DNA of 64,000 nt from Phaseolus vulgaris (lineage: Eukaryota; Streptophyta; Magnoliopsida; Fabales; Fabaceae), in assembly GCF_000499845.2 (NCBI RefSeq), contig NC_023755.2, forward strand, positions 29,520,217 to 29,584,216, written 5' to 3'. This document shows positions 47,283 through 57,891 of the stretch, one piece after another. Position 1 is the first letter of the stretch, and each line of letters starts with the position of its first letter. The translations under genes were made by a program, and so were the position numbers. Under the pieces are notes generated by a model. It was not told the DNA's origin, made no database searches, and saw only the letters and a list, made by a program, of their open reading frames with translations.

Positions 47283-47807
47283 GTATTGGGGGGTTTTGTA
47301 ATGTTCTTAATTGTGGTTTATTGTGCTTTTGAACATTGCTTTATTGCTTTTATAAACTGTTTTAGCTGGTTTATGCTTAGTTGTTATTTCTAGTTTACAG
47401 CAGAATTTTAACCGGTTATCTCTGTATTATAACCGATTGTTTTTATGCAGGTTCTGCTAATTTTTTGAAATCTGATATATAATACATATCTGTTTGGACT
47501 AGTCTATTATGTGTTTATTCAGTGTTTGCAGGATTCAAAAGATTCTAAACAAATAACATTCCTAAAAGCATCTCAGGGATTTGTCTCCATCAAATAGGGG
47601 AAAATTGTTGAATATGAGAAGCTTTGATGTGTCAAATCCTCATGAAGCCTGAAGTTGTGTGATGTTTTAGGTTTAGGTTTTGGTATGGGGTTTAGAATCT
47701 TTGTAAGATCAGTATTGATTCTCAGACAAAGCTTGTTTCAATCTGTTTTAAAGATTAAAGTGTTTTTCCAAGCAAACACTAGTACAAAATATGAAAACAA
47801 CGACCCT

Positions 47808-48028
47808 TTATTTAGTGCGGCTTTGCGCTTAAACGCATTTGTAAAAAATGCGGTGGCATTTTTGTAATTAAATTGATTTACAAATGCGGTTCTAGGGTAA
47901 GACTGCATTTGTAAATCAATTCAGAATGATTTACAAATGCGGGCATAGTAAAGACCGCATTTGTAAATCATTTTAATTGATTTACAAATGCGGTCTTACC
48001 CTAGAACCGCATTTGTAAATCAATTTTA
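47808..48028. repeat. Left subterminal palindromic repeats of CACTA element
   Basis: Three stem-loop units with arms GATTTACAAATGCGG / CCGCATTTGTAAATC are at about 47874-47917, 47928-47970 and 47980-48022. The first and third units are reverse complements of each other (loop TTCTAGGGTAAGA versus TCTTACCCTAGAA), so the whole block is also one larger palindrome. In characterised CACTA elements such subterminal repeats bind the accessory (TNPA-type) protein. Confidence 0.9.
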
Positions 48029-48169
48029 CCCTAAAAATTGAAGCGCGCCACTAGTTTTCACTTTCACTTTCGTCTTCTCCGCTCTTCGTTTCAACGTTCT
48101 GTTTCAGCTCTCCCTTTGCATTGTAAGTTTCAGCTCTCTCCGCTTCAACGTTTGTTTTCAGAATATATA

Positions 48170-50291
48170 ATGGATCGAAGTTGGATTAATGTTGTTCGTA
48201 TAAGTGATGAATACGAAAGGGGAGTAGAGGAATTTATACAATTTGCGCAGCGTAACGCGATTATTAGTGGTCATGATGGAGCAAAGATCAGGTGTCCGTG
48301 CGTTAACTGTTTGAATGGAAGGATACTGGATGTGAATATCATGAGGGAACACCTGCTGTGTGATGGGTTTCTTCGATCTTATACAACTTGGACATGGCAT
48401 GGTGAATTATTAAATTTACCACGTGTTTCTGTAACTGAGGAATATGTGGGTTCTACCATGGATGAAGCAGTACACGATGATGGAGATGATGATTGATTGG
48501 AGTACATGATTCGTGATGTGGGAGCTGAGTGTTTTGCAAAAGCGCATGGATATGAATGTATGTCAAAAGATGCAGAAACTCCTTTGTATCCTGGATCAAC
48601 TAACTTCACACGGTTGTCGGCGGTGTTAAGATTGATGAATTTGAAGGCAATAAACGGATGGACTGATAAAAGCTTCACGGAATTGCTCCAGCTGTTGAAG
48701 GATATGCTTCCAGAGGGAAATAGTCTACCTAATCGTAATTATGAGGCCAAAAAGATTCTTTGTCCAATGGGTATGGAGTACAAAAAGATAGATGCATGTC
48801 CTAATGATTGTATATTATACCGGAAAGATTTTGAATTGTTGAAAAGTTGTCCGAGGTGTGGGTTATCACGTTATAAGTTGAAACAAAAAGATGATGATTC
48901 TATTGATGACATGGAAAAGCATGGACCCCCAATGAAGGTTATGTGGTATCTTCCCATCATTCCAAGGATGAAGCGTTTGTTTGCAAACCCAGACGATGCT
49001 AAGAATCTTAGATGGCATGCAGATGAGAGGAAATGCGATGGCATGTACCGACATCCAGCTGATTCTATTCAATGGAAGAAATTTGATGATGACTTTCCAG
49101 AATTTGGTAAAGAATCAAGAAATATCTGACTTGGTTTAGCTACAGACGGAATGAATCCGTTTGGTAATATGAGTACAAATCACAGTTCATGGCCTGTATT
49201 ACTAGTTATTTACAACTTACCTCCTGGATTGTGCATGAAGCGAAAATACATGATGTTGTCTATGATGATATCCGGTCCGAAACAACCAGGAAATGATATT
49301 GATGTTTATCTAAGTCCCCTAATTGAAGATTTGAAGTTAATGTGGGACCAGGGTGTCGAAGTATTTGACGGATTTGCTAATGAAACTTTCAAGCTTCATG
49401 CCATGTTATTTTGCACCATCAATGACTTTCCGACATATGGTAACTTATCAGGTTATAGTGTTAAGGGTCACAAAGCGTGTCCAATATGCGAAGAAGACAC
49501 TGCTTCTCAACAATTGAAACATGGAAGGAAAACAGTATATCTTCGGCATCGGAGGTTTCTTAGAAGTCATCATCCTTACCGGAGGTTGAAAAAAGCCTTT
49601 AATGGACACCAAGAGGGTAGTGGTCCACCAACTCCATTAACCGGTGTTGAGGTTTACGAAAAGGTAAATAACATAGACCACACCTTCGGTAAGTCCAAAA
49701 AAAAGTCATCTGTGACAATATTTGGAAGAAGAAATCAATCTTCTTTGATCTTCCGTACTGGTCGAGGTTAGAAGTCAGACATTGTATAGATGTAATGCAT
49801 GTTGAGAAGAATGTGTGTGATAGCTTAATTGGTACACTTCTTAACATTAACGGGAAGACGAAGGATGGTCTAAATGCTCGTTTAGATTTGATTGAGATGA
49901 ACATACGCGGCGAGTTGGCACCCATAGAAATGGGTAAGCGTACATATTTGCCCCCAGCCTGTTACACAATGTCAAAAGATGAAAAAATTAGTTTTTGTCA
50001 ATGTCTAAAGGGTGTGAAAGTGCCACAAGGACATTCCTCAAATGTGAAGAGCCTAGTGTCAATGCAAGATTTGAAGTTAATAGGGTTGAAGTCTCATGAT
50101 TGTCACATCTTGATGCAACAGTTGTTGCCGGTAGCTATCCGTGGGATCTTACCAAAAAATGTTAGACACACCATAACCCGTTTGTGCTCATTCTTCTCTT
50201 CCATCTGTTGTAAAGTCATTGATCCCTCAAAACTAGATGAATCTTACCCCGCACGTTATGTCTCGTTCGGGGTATACTTGAGCAAACACTG
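48170..50291 (+). pseudogene. TNP2-like CACTA transposase, broken
   Basis: The start is ATG 48170 (MDRSWINVVRISDEYERGVE), chosen because it opens the Transpos_assoc domain; it ends with GAKIRCPCVNCLNGR and LCDGFLRSYTTWTWHGE. A TGA at 48494-48496 interrupts the frame. The Transposase_21 domain follows (CILYRKDFELLKSCPRCGLS, RWHADERKCDGMYRHPADS). A TGA at 49127-49129 precedes LGLATDGMNPFGNM, which contains a catalytic-type Asp. The frame shifts in the A8 run at about 49696-49703. DUF4218 sequence resumes (DVMHVEKNVCDSLIGTLLNI, SHDCHILMQQLLPVAIRGIL) to a stop at 50290. The usual DUF4216 tail is missing. The family cuts and reinserts CACTA elements; this copy cannot make a full protein. Confidence 0.9.
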
Positions 50292-52435
50292 ATGGTGGAA
50301 AAGGAGAAATCTCAACAGGGGACGTTGTCTGAGAATGTGGAAACAGGGGTCACTTCTCCTCCATCACCACCTTTTCGCCATGTAAAATGGAAGAGGGCCC
50401 GAATTAAGAAGTCGGGTGCACCAAGTTCTGAGCAATCCGGGGTTATAATCGAAAAAATTGTAAGTTACTTTTGTTATTTTCAATTTTTTTAAAGCATTAA
50501 TTATATTAATGATTGAAAATATGATTTTTGTGTACTCTTGCAGGATTCCTTGGAATCCGACGGTAAATTTGTTGTTGAAGGTCGTCACAATATCCTGGTT
50601 GAAGCAATTGGACGACCTGAACACTCTGGTCGTGTTCGTGCCGCTGGACAAGGGGTCGAAATTAAACTTTATTTTGGAGTTTCAGAACGACAGCCATCCT
50701 CCTCCTCCAAGAAGGAAACTCAAATGAAGAGTAAGTTACGTGAAGAAATAATGGAGGAGATGAGAAAGGAGACTGATTTGATGTGGCTGGAGATGAAAAA
50801 GGAGAATGATCGAATGCGACAAGAGTTTCTATTTGTGCTGAGCCGATTGAACCCCTTGTTAGTCCCACTCCCAAGAGCACAAAGGGGAGTTGTGCGGCTC
50901 CTCCAACATCAGGGGATGATATCAATGGGCAGACAGAGGATTGTGAGCTACTGGTAGTGGGCGGCAAACTTCCTCGGGTGGTGGCACTTGGAAAAGTCTA
51001 TACAAACGCCACCACCTTACATAACGTTCCTCTCTCCCCTGATGTGGCGAAGGTAACAGTTGAAAAAGTACGATTTCCTGATGCTCGTGTTCCACTACCT
51101 TCAGATGAGGTAACCACTGTGGCCGATGCATTTCAGACATTCGTTGCCTGGCCCAGAGAGCTCATTCGATCTATGCCCGAACCTCATGTAATAATTTCGT
51201 TTCATTATATTATTTTTTATTTATATTTATATATTACATATAATTTAATACAAATGTTGTTTATCTTGTAGAAACCTTTTCAGCCACCCAGTCCGAAAAA
51301 GAAGCGCGAGGTTCCAGTTGACGATCCTATGGCTTCCCTACGTCTCATTGCTAGTCAGATTGGCAATGATCCTTTTCCAGTTCCGTGGGATAATACATTT
51401 TTTCAAATCAGCACTGAACTGCCACTGATGATTTACAACACAGATTTATCAGAATTTATATCTGGGAAACAGGAGCTCAATATAAGTATAATTCAATTTT
51501 TTATGATGTAAGTATCTTTACCTATTATTCAATTTACTTTATGTTAAATTATTATTGATTATGCTTTAACTAAAAACTTGTAGGTTTTTGCATAGAGTCT
51601 GTATCACTAAGGGGAAGGAAAATATGTATGGATTCGTAGATCCTGCATATACTAATCCCGTTGGACCAAACTCAACTGAGACTCAAGCATACATCACTAA
51701 CATCCTGGAAAAAGAGGGAAAACAAATTTATTTATGCCCTTATATTAATGAGTAAGTTTAATTATATGTCATTAATTATTATTATTTCATGTTTTAAATA
51801 TTTACTAACTCTTTTCAATGATCATATAGGCATCATTGGCAGTTACTTGTCTTATCAATGGTTGATAAGACTGCTGTGTGGTTCTGTTCCCTACACAAGA
51901 AGATGCCCACAAAATTTAAGGATATCATTGATACGTAAGTATAGTATAAACTTAACTTTGTATGTTACTAATTAACCATCTACTAACGAGGTTTTTTGTA
52001 TGAACCAGTTCATGGCGTGGATATAACATCCTAAAAGGTCGATCCAGTTCAAATAATTTGAACTACATAAGAGTAAAGGTTTGTAATTTTTTTCTTTCTC
52101 TATTATCATTGTTTATCAATATACTAACATATTACTTTTTATTGAATTATAGTGTAATAAACAACTAGGAAGCTATGAGTGTGGCTATTACATTATGCAA
52201 TGGATGATTACCATTATAAGACTAGGTGTTAAAACTGGTTGGAAAGAGGTATATGTTAAATCATTTTTATAATTCTTGAACATATATATATATCTAGAAA
52301 CTAATTTATGTCAACTTTGCAATGCAGTTATTCACAGAAGAAACACCAATGAGTGAGGAAGGCATTTCATATGTTAGAGATTCTTGGTCCACATATTTCA
52401 TTAATTTTTATAACTCTAGCATAGGTAAACAATAA
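50292..52435 (+). pseudogene. CACTA accessory protein: Transposase_24-like plus Ulp1-like peptidase, multi-exon
   Basis: Exon 1 (50292-50459; VKWKRARIKKSGAPSSEQSG) and exon 2 (from 50544; VEGRHNILVEAIGRPEHSGR, then VRAAGQGVEIKLYFG, followed by a Glu/Lys coiled coil) form the Transposase_24/TNPA-like part. A one-base shift near 50834 breaks exon 2. The next domain (VVALGKVYTNATTLHNVPLS) ends at a donor near 51187. Exons from about 51272, 51583, 51830, 52009, 52153 and 52328 have GT-AG borders. They encode a C48/Ulp1-like peptidase with His in HHWQLLVLSMVDK and Cys in LGSYECGYYIMQWM; the VWFCSL position carries no Asp, as is usual in these plant transposon peptidases. The likely family role is DNA binding at subterminal repeats plus a SUMO-protease-like activity, unproven. 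Confidence 0.8.
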
Positions 52436-52594
52436 TGGTTTTATTATATGTAATTTGATCACTTGTAAATGTACATTTTGATGATTTCAATTGATTACTA
52501 CATTTCTGTATTTGTCTGGCTGGGTTTGATCATTATGCAGGTTATTTAAATATATGGTTTCTGCACAAAACATAGTGTATTTTAAAAAAAAAAT

Positions 52595-52930
52595 CACTAT
52601 TTACAAATGCGGTCATTTACCAAGACCGCATTTGTAAATAGTGAATTCGCATTTACAAATGCGGTCTTGGTAAATGACCGCATTTGTAAATAGTGATTTA
52701 TGAATGCGGTTTTTACCAAGACCGCATTCATAAATCCTAAACCCCAAACCCACTCCCTAATTCAGAATAATATACAAATGCGGTTACCTAAAATGACCGC
52801 ATTTGTAAATGTGATTTATGAATGTGGTCATAGGACCACATTTGTAAATTCCATATTTACGAATGCGTGTTGATCAAATGCGGTTCTATGACCGCATTTG
52901 TAAATTGAAAATAGCCGCATTTGTTTTACA
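52595..52930. repeat. Right subterminal palindromic repeats of CACTA element
   Basis: Pairs of TTTACAAATGCGGTC and GACCGCATTTGTAAA recur at least eight times. The first two stem-loops (loops CATTTACCAAGAC and CTTGGTAAATGAC) are mirror images around a central TGAATTCGCA, making a palindrome of about 100 bp near 52600-52700. Copies nearer the end are more degenerate (GAATGCGGTT, ATGTGGTCATAGG). Confidence 0.9.
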
Positions 52931-53821
52931 TATCTGCACTAGTGAAATGGAAAAACAACCGATTAAAGTTTCGAGATAATCGGTTGTTTGTCACTTAGCT
53001 GGCAAAGGGGTTTTGAAACTGTTTTTTGCATCAGTTGTATAATTGAAAAACCATTTAACCGGTTAAATCGTGGTTTTAACCGGTTAACTGTATGTGTTCA
53101 TAACAATTTTTTGAAAACCTGTTTTAACTGATTTGAATGTTCAAAGCTGTCATCAACGGTAGCTTTTCAAGGTTTATAAAATGAGTCTTCATTTAAACGT
53201 AAAAGATATTGATGAAAAACAGAGAAGTTTGATACTCTGATTGTGATTGATTTGAAAAGGTTTTTTTTACCAAGTTTTATCAAGATTGCCTTTGTGTTTT
53301 GCTGTGATTCAAATAACTGATCATTAGGGTTCTAGTGTACTCTGTCTCTAGGTGTTTTCTAATCCTGTTCAAGTTCTTGTAATTGTTCATATAACTCTTT
53401 GTATTACTGCTGTAAAATCCTGTAAAGTTAGTGTGATTATGGCTTGAGGTGTTTGTTGTGTGCAAAGAGGGTGGGTAGGCTTTGTGGGATTCAAAGTCAC
53501 CTCTTTGTGTGTGGTGTATGTGTAATCTGTGATTGGTTGCATAGTGGATACTCAGTGGTTTTACTGAGGAATGGATGTATCTTTGTGATTGAGTGAACCA
53601 GTATAATCTCTGTGTGTAATTCTCTCTATCTCTTCTCTCATTAACTATTTGTATTTTCCGCTGTCATAAACAACCGGTTAAATCGCAATTTTAACCGATT
53701 GAAATTTTGATACCAGTTTCTCTTTGTCCATTGTATTGGTTTTCTGAATTGCTTTTCTGAGTTGTTTGTTAAAGTTTCATTCTAAGCAAAGTATTTAAGA
53801 AAATCTTTTGAAAACAATTCA

Positions 53822-54680
53822 TTATAGTAATTTCAGGTTGTCTCTGAGCACAGAAATACAATTACCTTGAACAGAGTATGATTCCCATTTACCTCGGCCC
53901 ATCTCCCTAAACCCGGGCTCCCCCTGCCAAGCATCAATAACCCTAAACGGTCTCGACCCCCAGTTTTTGTTTAGCGATATCACCACTAGAGCACAGTGGT
54001 CTGAAACCTCTCTCGACTGTACATATTGTTTGCAATTTGGCCATGTTTGAAGCCATCCTTCAAAGACCAAAACTCTATCTATTCTAGTTTTTGTTTATCC
54101 ATTAGCCCTAAACCAAGTATATTTCTTGCCCACTATTGGAAACTCCACCAAAAAATTCCTTTCAATGAAAGAATTAAAGCCTCTTATCTCATTCGTCTGG
54201 CTACCTTTTTCTCTAATTCCTTTCCTTTCACTAACTCTTCTAACAACATTAAAATCACCGCAAAACCACCAAGCCCATTCCTGATTAACACTTCTAATGT
54301 TTGATAAATCCTCCCATGAAGCAGCCTCATTCAGATTAAAATTTGCATAGACGTTGACTACTGCACATTTCAATTTAGATTTAAGATGCTGCCCAAAGAT
54401 TGGTATAAAATCCCTTCCCTCCACATGACTATCACAATAAAAGGCTTCTTTATGCCACATAATAAACGTACTCCCAGTTCCATTAGTACCTTTTTTATGC
54501 ACCCAACCCACTTTATTGTCTCACCATATAGAAAAACATCTTACATTTAACAATCTAGTTGCCTTAGTTTCTTGTAAACATAGCACCTCCGCACCTTCCT
54601 TAGCTAAAACATTTCTCAAATATTTAGCTTTAGTACCCCGCTAACCCTCTTATATTCAGGTTAACGATAATCATAAAACA
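53822..54680 (-). pseudogene. LINE D APE-type endonuclease
   Basis: The domain starts near 54675 with NLNIRGLAG (catalytic Asn region). The middle part is open at 54095-54511 (KGTNGTGSTFIMWHKEAFYC, WWFCGDFNVVRRVSERKG). The C-terminal part is open at 53822-54070 (WPNCKQYVQSREVSDHCALV, with the SDH catalytic motif, and NWGSRPFRVIDAW). Three frames and several stops are used, so it is inactive. Confidence 0.86.
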
Positions 54681-55683
54681 ACCCCGTTGTTCCCATCCTC
54701 AAACTTTTTTAGAACTTCTGAATCCCTTTCTTCCATACATTCAAGCTCCTTAACAACATCTTCCTCCTCCCTATCACACGAAACCCCAAGATGTTTTCCT
54801 AGCTCCCCCACATTAGACGGCACATCAACATCATCAAAACTCCATAGATGAGAATTAGAATTAACAATATCACCATCCGACAAAGCGTTTGAATTAGAGC
54901 TTACCCTTGAGGATGAGCATAACCCTACTTGTGGGCTTCCCATTTCACTATTAAGATTCCTCTGAAGTTGTTAACTACAATCTCCCAATTCCCAAAGAAA
55001 TCGTTGCCTTTGCCGATGTGCCCTTGGCGGAGGATGGTTACTGATTCCCATAGTTAAACCTTCGTTCCCTATCATCATGTCATCCACGCCAATGGGGCCT
55101 ACAACTTCATTATAGTCCTCACCCACAACTTTGATAGTTCTAGTTTGGGGACCCTCCTTGGAGTGAGAGAAGCTCCCTTGGTCAAGAACATCATCTTTAC
55201 TATGAACAAGGGTATACACTTCTTCCACTTGGGGATTACAGAGCGCCTTACCTCTCCCTACTTCGACTATTCCTCCACAAACGATGGGTGTCGCAGATTC
55301 ATAACACCTTACCTCATCGCTGGGTTCCCTTACTTCACTTCCCGAAACCTGTTGCCCCCCCCCCCCAGAAACACGGGTTGGGCTTCCCAACTCCTTCTGT
55401 GGTTTACGTGACACATATTGAATTACCAAATGATCCACTTGGGCCTCCTCATCCCAACCCGGTTGGGCCTCCTTACCTCTAGCATTTTGGCCCAATACGA
55501 AATTGGACTTTGCCCTAACACCACTTGAATTCTCTATAGCTACAAAAAGGGTTATTCAAATCTAGATTTATATGGTGAGCTAGCCTAACAGAATGGACTT
55601 CATAGTGGGCAGAAAAATCCAGGTCCTCTGCATTACCCTTCTGCCACCTTTTTGCTTCATACGTGAAAGAACAACTACTTTCT
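54681..55683 (-). pseudogene. LINE D ORF1 C-terminal linker
   Basis: Two open pieces (55495-54971 and 54943-54671) of low-complexity, polar sequence (GWDEEAQVDHLVIQYVSRKP, VSGGGGQQVSGSEVREPSDE). Plant L1 ORF1 and ORF2 are joined by such variable linkers. A C12 run on the plus strand at about 55353-55364 lies inside. No zinc knuckle is seen. Confidence 0.6.
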
Positions 55684-56646
55684 GGCAATTACTTCCTGCA
55701 CCCGATCATTTGCTTCCTGCACCCGACGAAGTTTTCAAAATCCAACTATGCCCTTGTCTTCTTTAGTTTGAAAAGCTGTGAAGGTTTATTTTGAAAAGCT
55801 ATAAAGGGTGCGGAGAAAGTTGATTTTCCTCTTTGGTAGTGCTTTGAGTTGCGTAGGAGGTGGATTTACAGTGGTGGTGGACGGGGTTGTTTGCACTTTG
55901 ACATTGTTATGAGGTAAGAACAGATTTAAGCTTTTTATCGCATTTTTTTCGAGTTCTGGTAGTGACGGATACCGATATCCGGAAGTCTTCTTTTAACCTT
56001 ACGGATGCAAGCGTCTGTAAGTCAGTAACATTTTCTGCACCATATTACTGCATTATGGATATAATTATCCGAAATTTATTTTTATATTATGGATTTAAAT
56101 ATTTGTAGTTGTTTTTTGAATTATGGATTTAAATATCTGTAGTTATTTTTTGAATTATGGATATCCATATCCGTAGTTGTTATGGATAAAAATATTTACA
56201 AGTCAAATATGACTTCCGCACAAAAATATTCGGAAGGCACACACTATGATTACGCATAAATTTATCCGCAAGTCAAACTATAAATCCGAACAAAAATATC
56301 CGGAAGTCACTTACCTTGTCTTTTCCGACGTTCGCTCTGGGGTTCCTCTCTGTTCAAGGGCTCCTTCGCCATGGCAGCTGCTACTCTGCCACCGAAATCG
56401 AACGAAACGACGACTGCGCTGTGGTTCCCTGCGAAAACGAAGAGGAAGACGGTGCATATGACTCACTGTGACTGTGGGTTGGGTGCAGATGACTCCGAGC
56501 GGCTGAGGGTTGGGTGCATGTCTCTAATTGCATTGGGTGCACATACCTCACTTGACCTAATCTAAAATTCATTAAGGACAATTTTGTCATTTCGAGTCTA
56601 GAATCGGGTGCCAGTTTGAATTAATCAGGTGCAGGGAGAATGTGCC
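55684..56646. mobile_element. Mutator-like (MULE-type) non-autonomous element, 963 bp
   Basis: The left terminus reads GGCAATTACTTCCTGCACCC and the right terminus (reverse complement) GGCACATTCTCCCTGCACCT, each followed by a second related CTGCACCCGA or GGCACCCGA word. The 9-bp flanks CTACTTTCT (55675-55683) and CCACTTTCT (56647-56655) differ at one base, fitting the 9-bp duplication of Mutator-like elements. The interior has variants of ATGGATAAATATCCG in both orientations (about 55960-56300) and a short open frame (MAAATLPPKSNETTTALWFP at 56371). No transposase. It sits in LINE D ORF1. Confidence 0.75.
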
Positions 56647-56655
56647 CCACTTTCT

Positions 56656-57891
56656 CCTTGCCAAGCTGACTCGATCACAGCAGGCCCCTCAAGTTCGATT
56701 AGATTTGTCTCTTGTATGACGTGTTCCTTTCCTCATCCTTGCTTCTCCAACCCTAAAGTCGCCCTTCTACTAAGCTTTCCACCATTGTCACCCCCAACCT
56801 TGGACAAATTGGTTTCCTCCACAATAGTCTCCAAAGACGAAACACTATTTGATGATGCATCTATATCACCCGTACACTTACATGTGCCTTATTGGTGATA
56901 GGGATGCTTTTCCTTAAGATAGATGTTGAAAACATGGCCATTGATCCTTATACAATTTAAGAACCTAGCAAAGCGCACCTTACGCAAGCAAACCAGGATA
57001 CGTGTATACTCTAGGTTATCCCAGAATTCAATTGCCTCATCAATGGCTACCAAGGAAGCCTCTTTACCTAACACTTTTGAAAAACAATCTTTGTTCCACA
57101 GGGAGAAAGGTATCCCATAGCACCTTAGCCAAACAAATCTCTGTTCTACTACAAAACCATCCGACCACGGCTTAACGACCTCCATAACACTGTCAACCAT
57201 TCCTTATTCCCCTTAATTATCTCTTCCATTTGTTCGCCATCTCTTGGTGTTAGCAGCACTGCATTACCTCCCATATACCTCACTTTAACCATAGTCATCC
57301 CCCCTTTAATTCGTTCTTCACACAGCTTAATAAAGGTAATCCCTATTAACGGGTGACCAACCATACTGTTGACCATCCAAGGAAGGGTTTGTTGCAAAGT
57401 TTCAACTGAGGAACCTCTTCAGCTAACATGTGAAGAAATATTACTTACTGCCGCATAAGACACCTTCCTCTCCTCTTGCTTCCCATTGACTTCTCTCCAT
57501 ATTGATTTCTCCTTCCCTTTATTTTCCTTCCACACATCCTTATTGACACGGTTCTTCTTAGGGAATCAAACATTTGTTTCCCTGCTTCTCTCGGTTGGGA
57601 CTTTATGTTTTTCAGCTCTTATGCGTCCTTCCATATGGATTCTATCAGCCTTCTCAACTTTTGTACTCCTCTCCCCTTGGCTAAGCTTTGCTTTTCTATA
57701 TTTTGGAAAGTTAATATGTAGTTTCATATTCATAATACAAATCTTATCCAACTCTTTTTCCAACCATCGAGCGTTTCCTACATTGAAGAACCTCACAAAC
57801 CCAAATCGTTTTCCCCACCTGTTAAGCCTCCGAAAAATGAAAACTTCCTTCACCCTAGCCCATCTCTGAAAAGTCTTGATAATGTCATATT
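56656..57891 (-). pseudogene. LINE D ORF1: RRM-like and DUF4283-like domains
   Basis: The RRM-like start lies at 57880-57566 (QRWARVKEVFIFRRLNRWGK, RFGFVRFFNV as RNP1). The middle piece (57397-57149) has GGNAVLLTPRDGEQMEEIIK. The next piece (57200-56889) has the DUF4283 signature (RFVWLRCYGIPFSLWNKDCF, FWDNLEYTRILVCLRKVRFA). This domain order is standard for plant L1 ORF1 proteins, which bind the element RNA. Frameshifts occur near 57200 and 57560. The 5' untranslated region is cut off at 57891 by the next retroelement. Confidence 0.82.

Larger units (their letters stand above)
47777..52944 (+). mobile_element. CACTA (En/Spm-like) transposon, two genes
   Basis: The left end CACTAGTACAAAATATGAAAA and right end (reverse complement) CACTAGTGCAGATATGTAAAA form the terminal inverted repeats. 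A 3-bp duplication AAA flanks the element (47774-47776 and 52945-52947). Subterminal regions are packed with ACAAATGCGG motifs in inverted pairs. Gene 1 is a broken TNP2-like transposase. Gene 2 has Transposase_24-type, DUF and Ulp1-like exons in the usual order. With stops in the transposase the copy is probably non-autonomous, although gene 2 splice sites and frame are largely preserved. Confidence 0.93.
43138..53821 (+). mobile_element. SIRE-like copia element with gag and ORF3 but no pol
   Basis: 5' LTR 43138-44106, leader and degenerate PBS, gag (44181-45245), ORF3 (46043-47282), polypurine tract ATAGGGGAAAAT ending at 47605, and 3' LTR 47606-53821 (interrupted by a CACTA element at 47777-52944). 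No protease, integrase, RT or RNase H motif is present between gag and ORF3 (45250-46040). Both outer LTR ends are missing: about 33 bp at the 5' end and about 38 bp at the 3' end relative to the partner LTR. There is no target duplication where it meets LINE D. Confidence 0.85.
47606..53821 (+). repeat. SIRE-like 3' LTR, interrupted by CACTA element
   Basis: Starts TGTTGAATATGAGAAGC after a polypurine tract at 47591-47605. It runs to 47776, is interrupted by the CACTA element, resumes at 52948 (TGGAAAAACAACCGATT) and ends at AAAACAATTCA (53821), about 38 bp short of the end of the 5' LTR. The TATA box TTTATAAAATGAG is at about 53170. Many AACCGGTT palindromes. Confidence 0.87.
53822..57891 (-). 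mobile_element. LINE D, 5' part (ORF1 and endonuclease)
   Basis: The minus-strand order from 57891 is RRM-like ORF1 start, a DUF4283-like domain, an ORF1 C-terminal linker interrupted by a Mutator-like element at 55684-56646, then the endonuclease down to 53822. It stops in the linker between endonuclease and RT (SVLRDNLKLL), exactly at the edge of the SIRE-like LTR. RT continues on the other side of the copia element only after a gap of about 0.9 kb, judged against LINE C. Several frameshifts. Confidence 0.85.

Noticed and set aside
47808..48028. CRISPR-like array from evenly spaced ACAAATGCGG repeats
   Set aside because: Repeats alternate in orientation and form palindromes inside a CACTA terminus in a plant genome; no spacers or cas genes.
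48379..51140. Minus-strand frames over the CACTA genes (for example 49599-49925, 50662-50967)
   Set aside because: Antisense shadows of well-recognised transposase and accessory exons.
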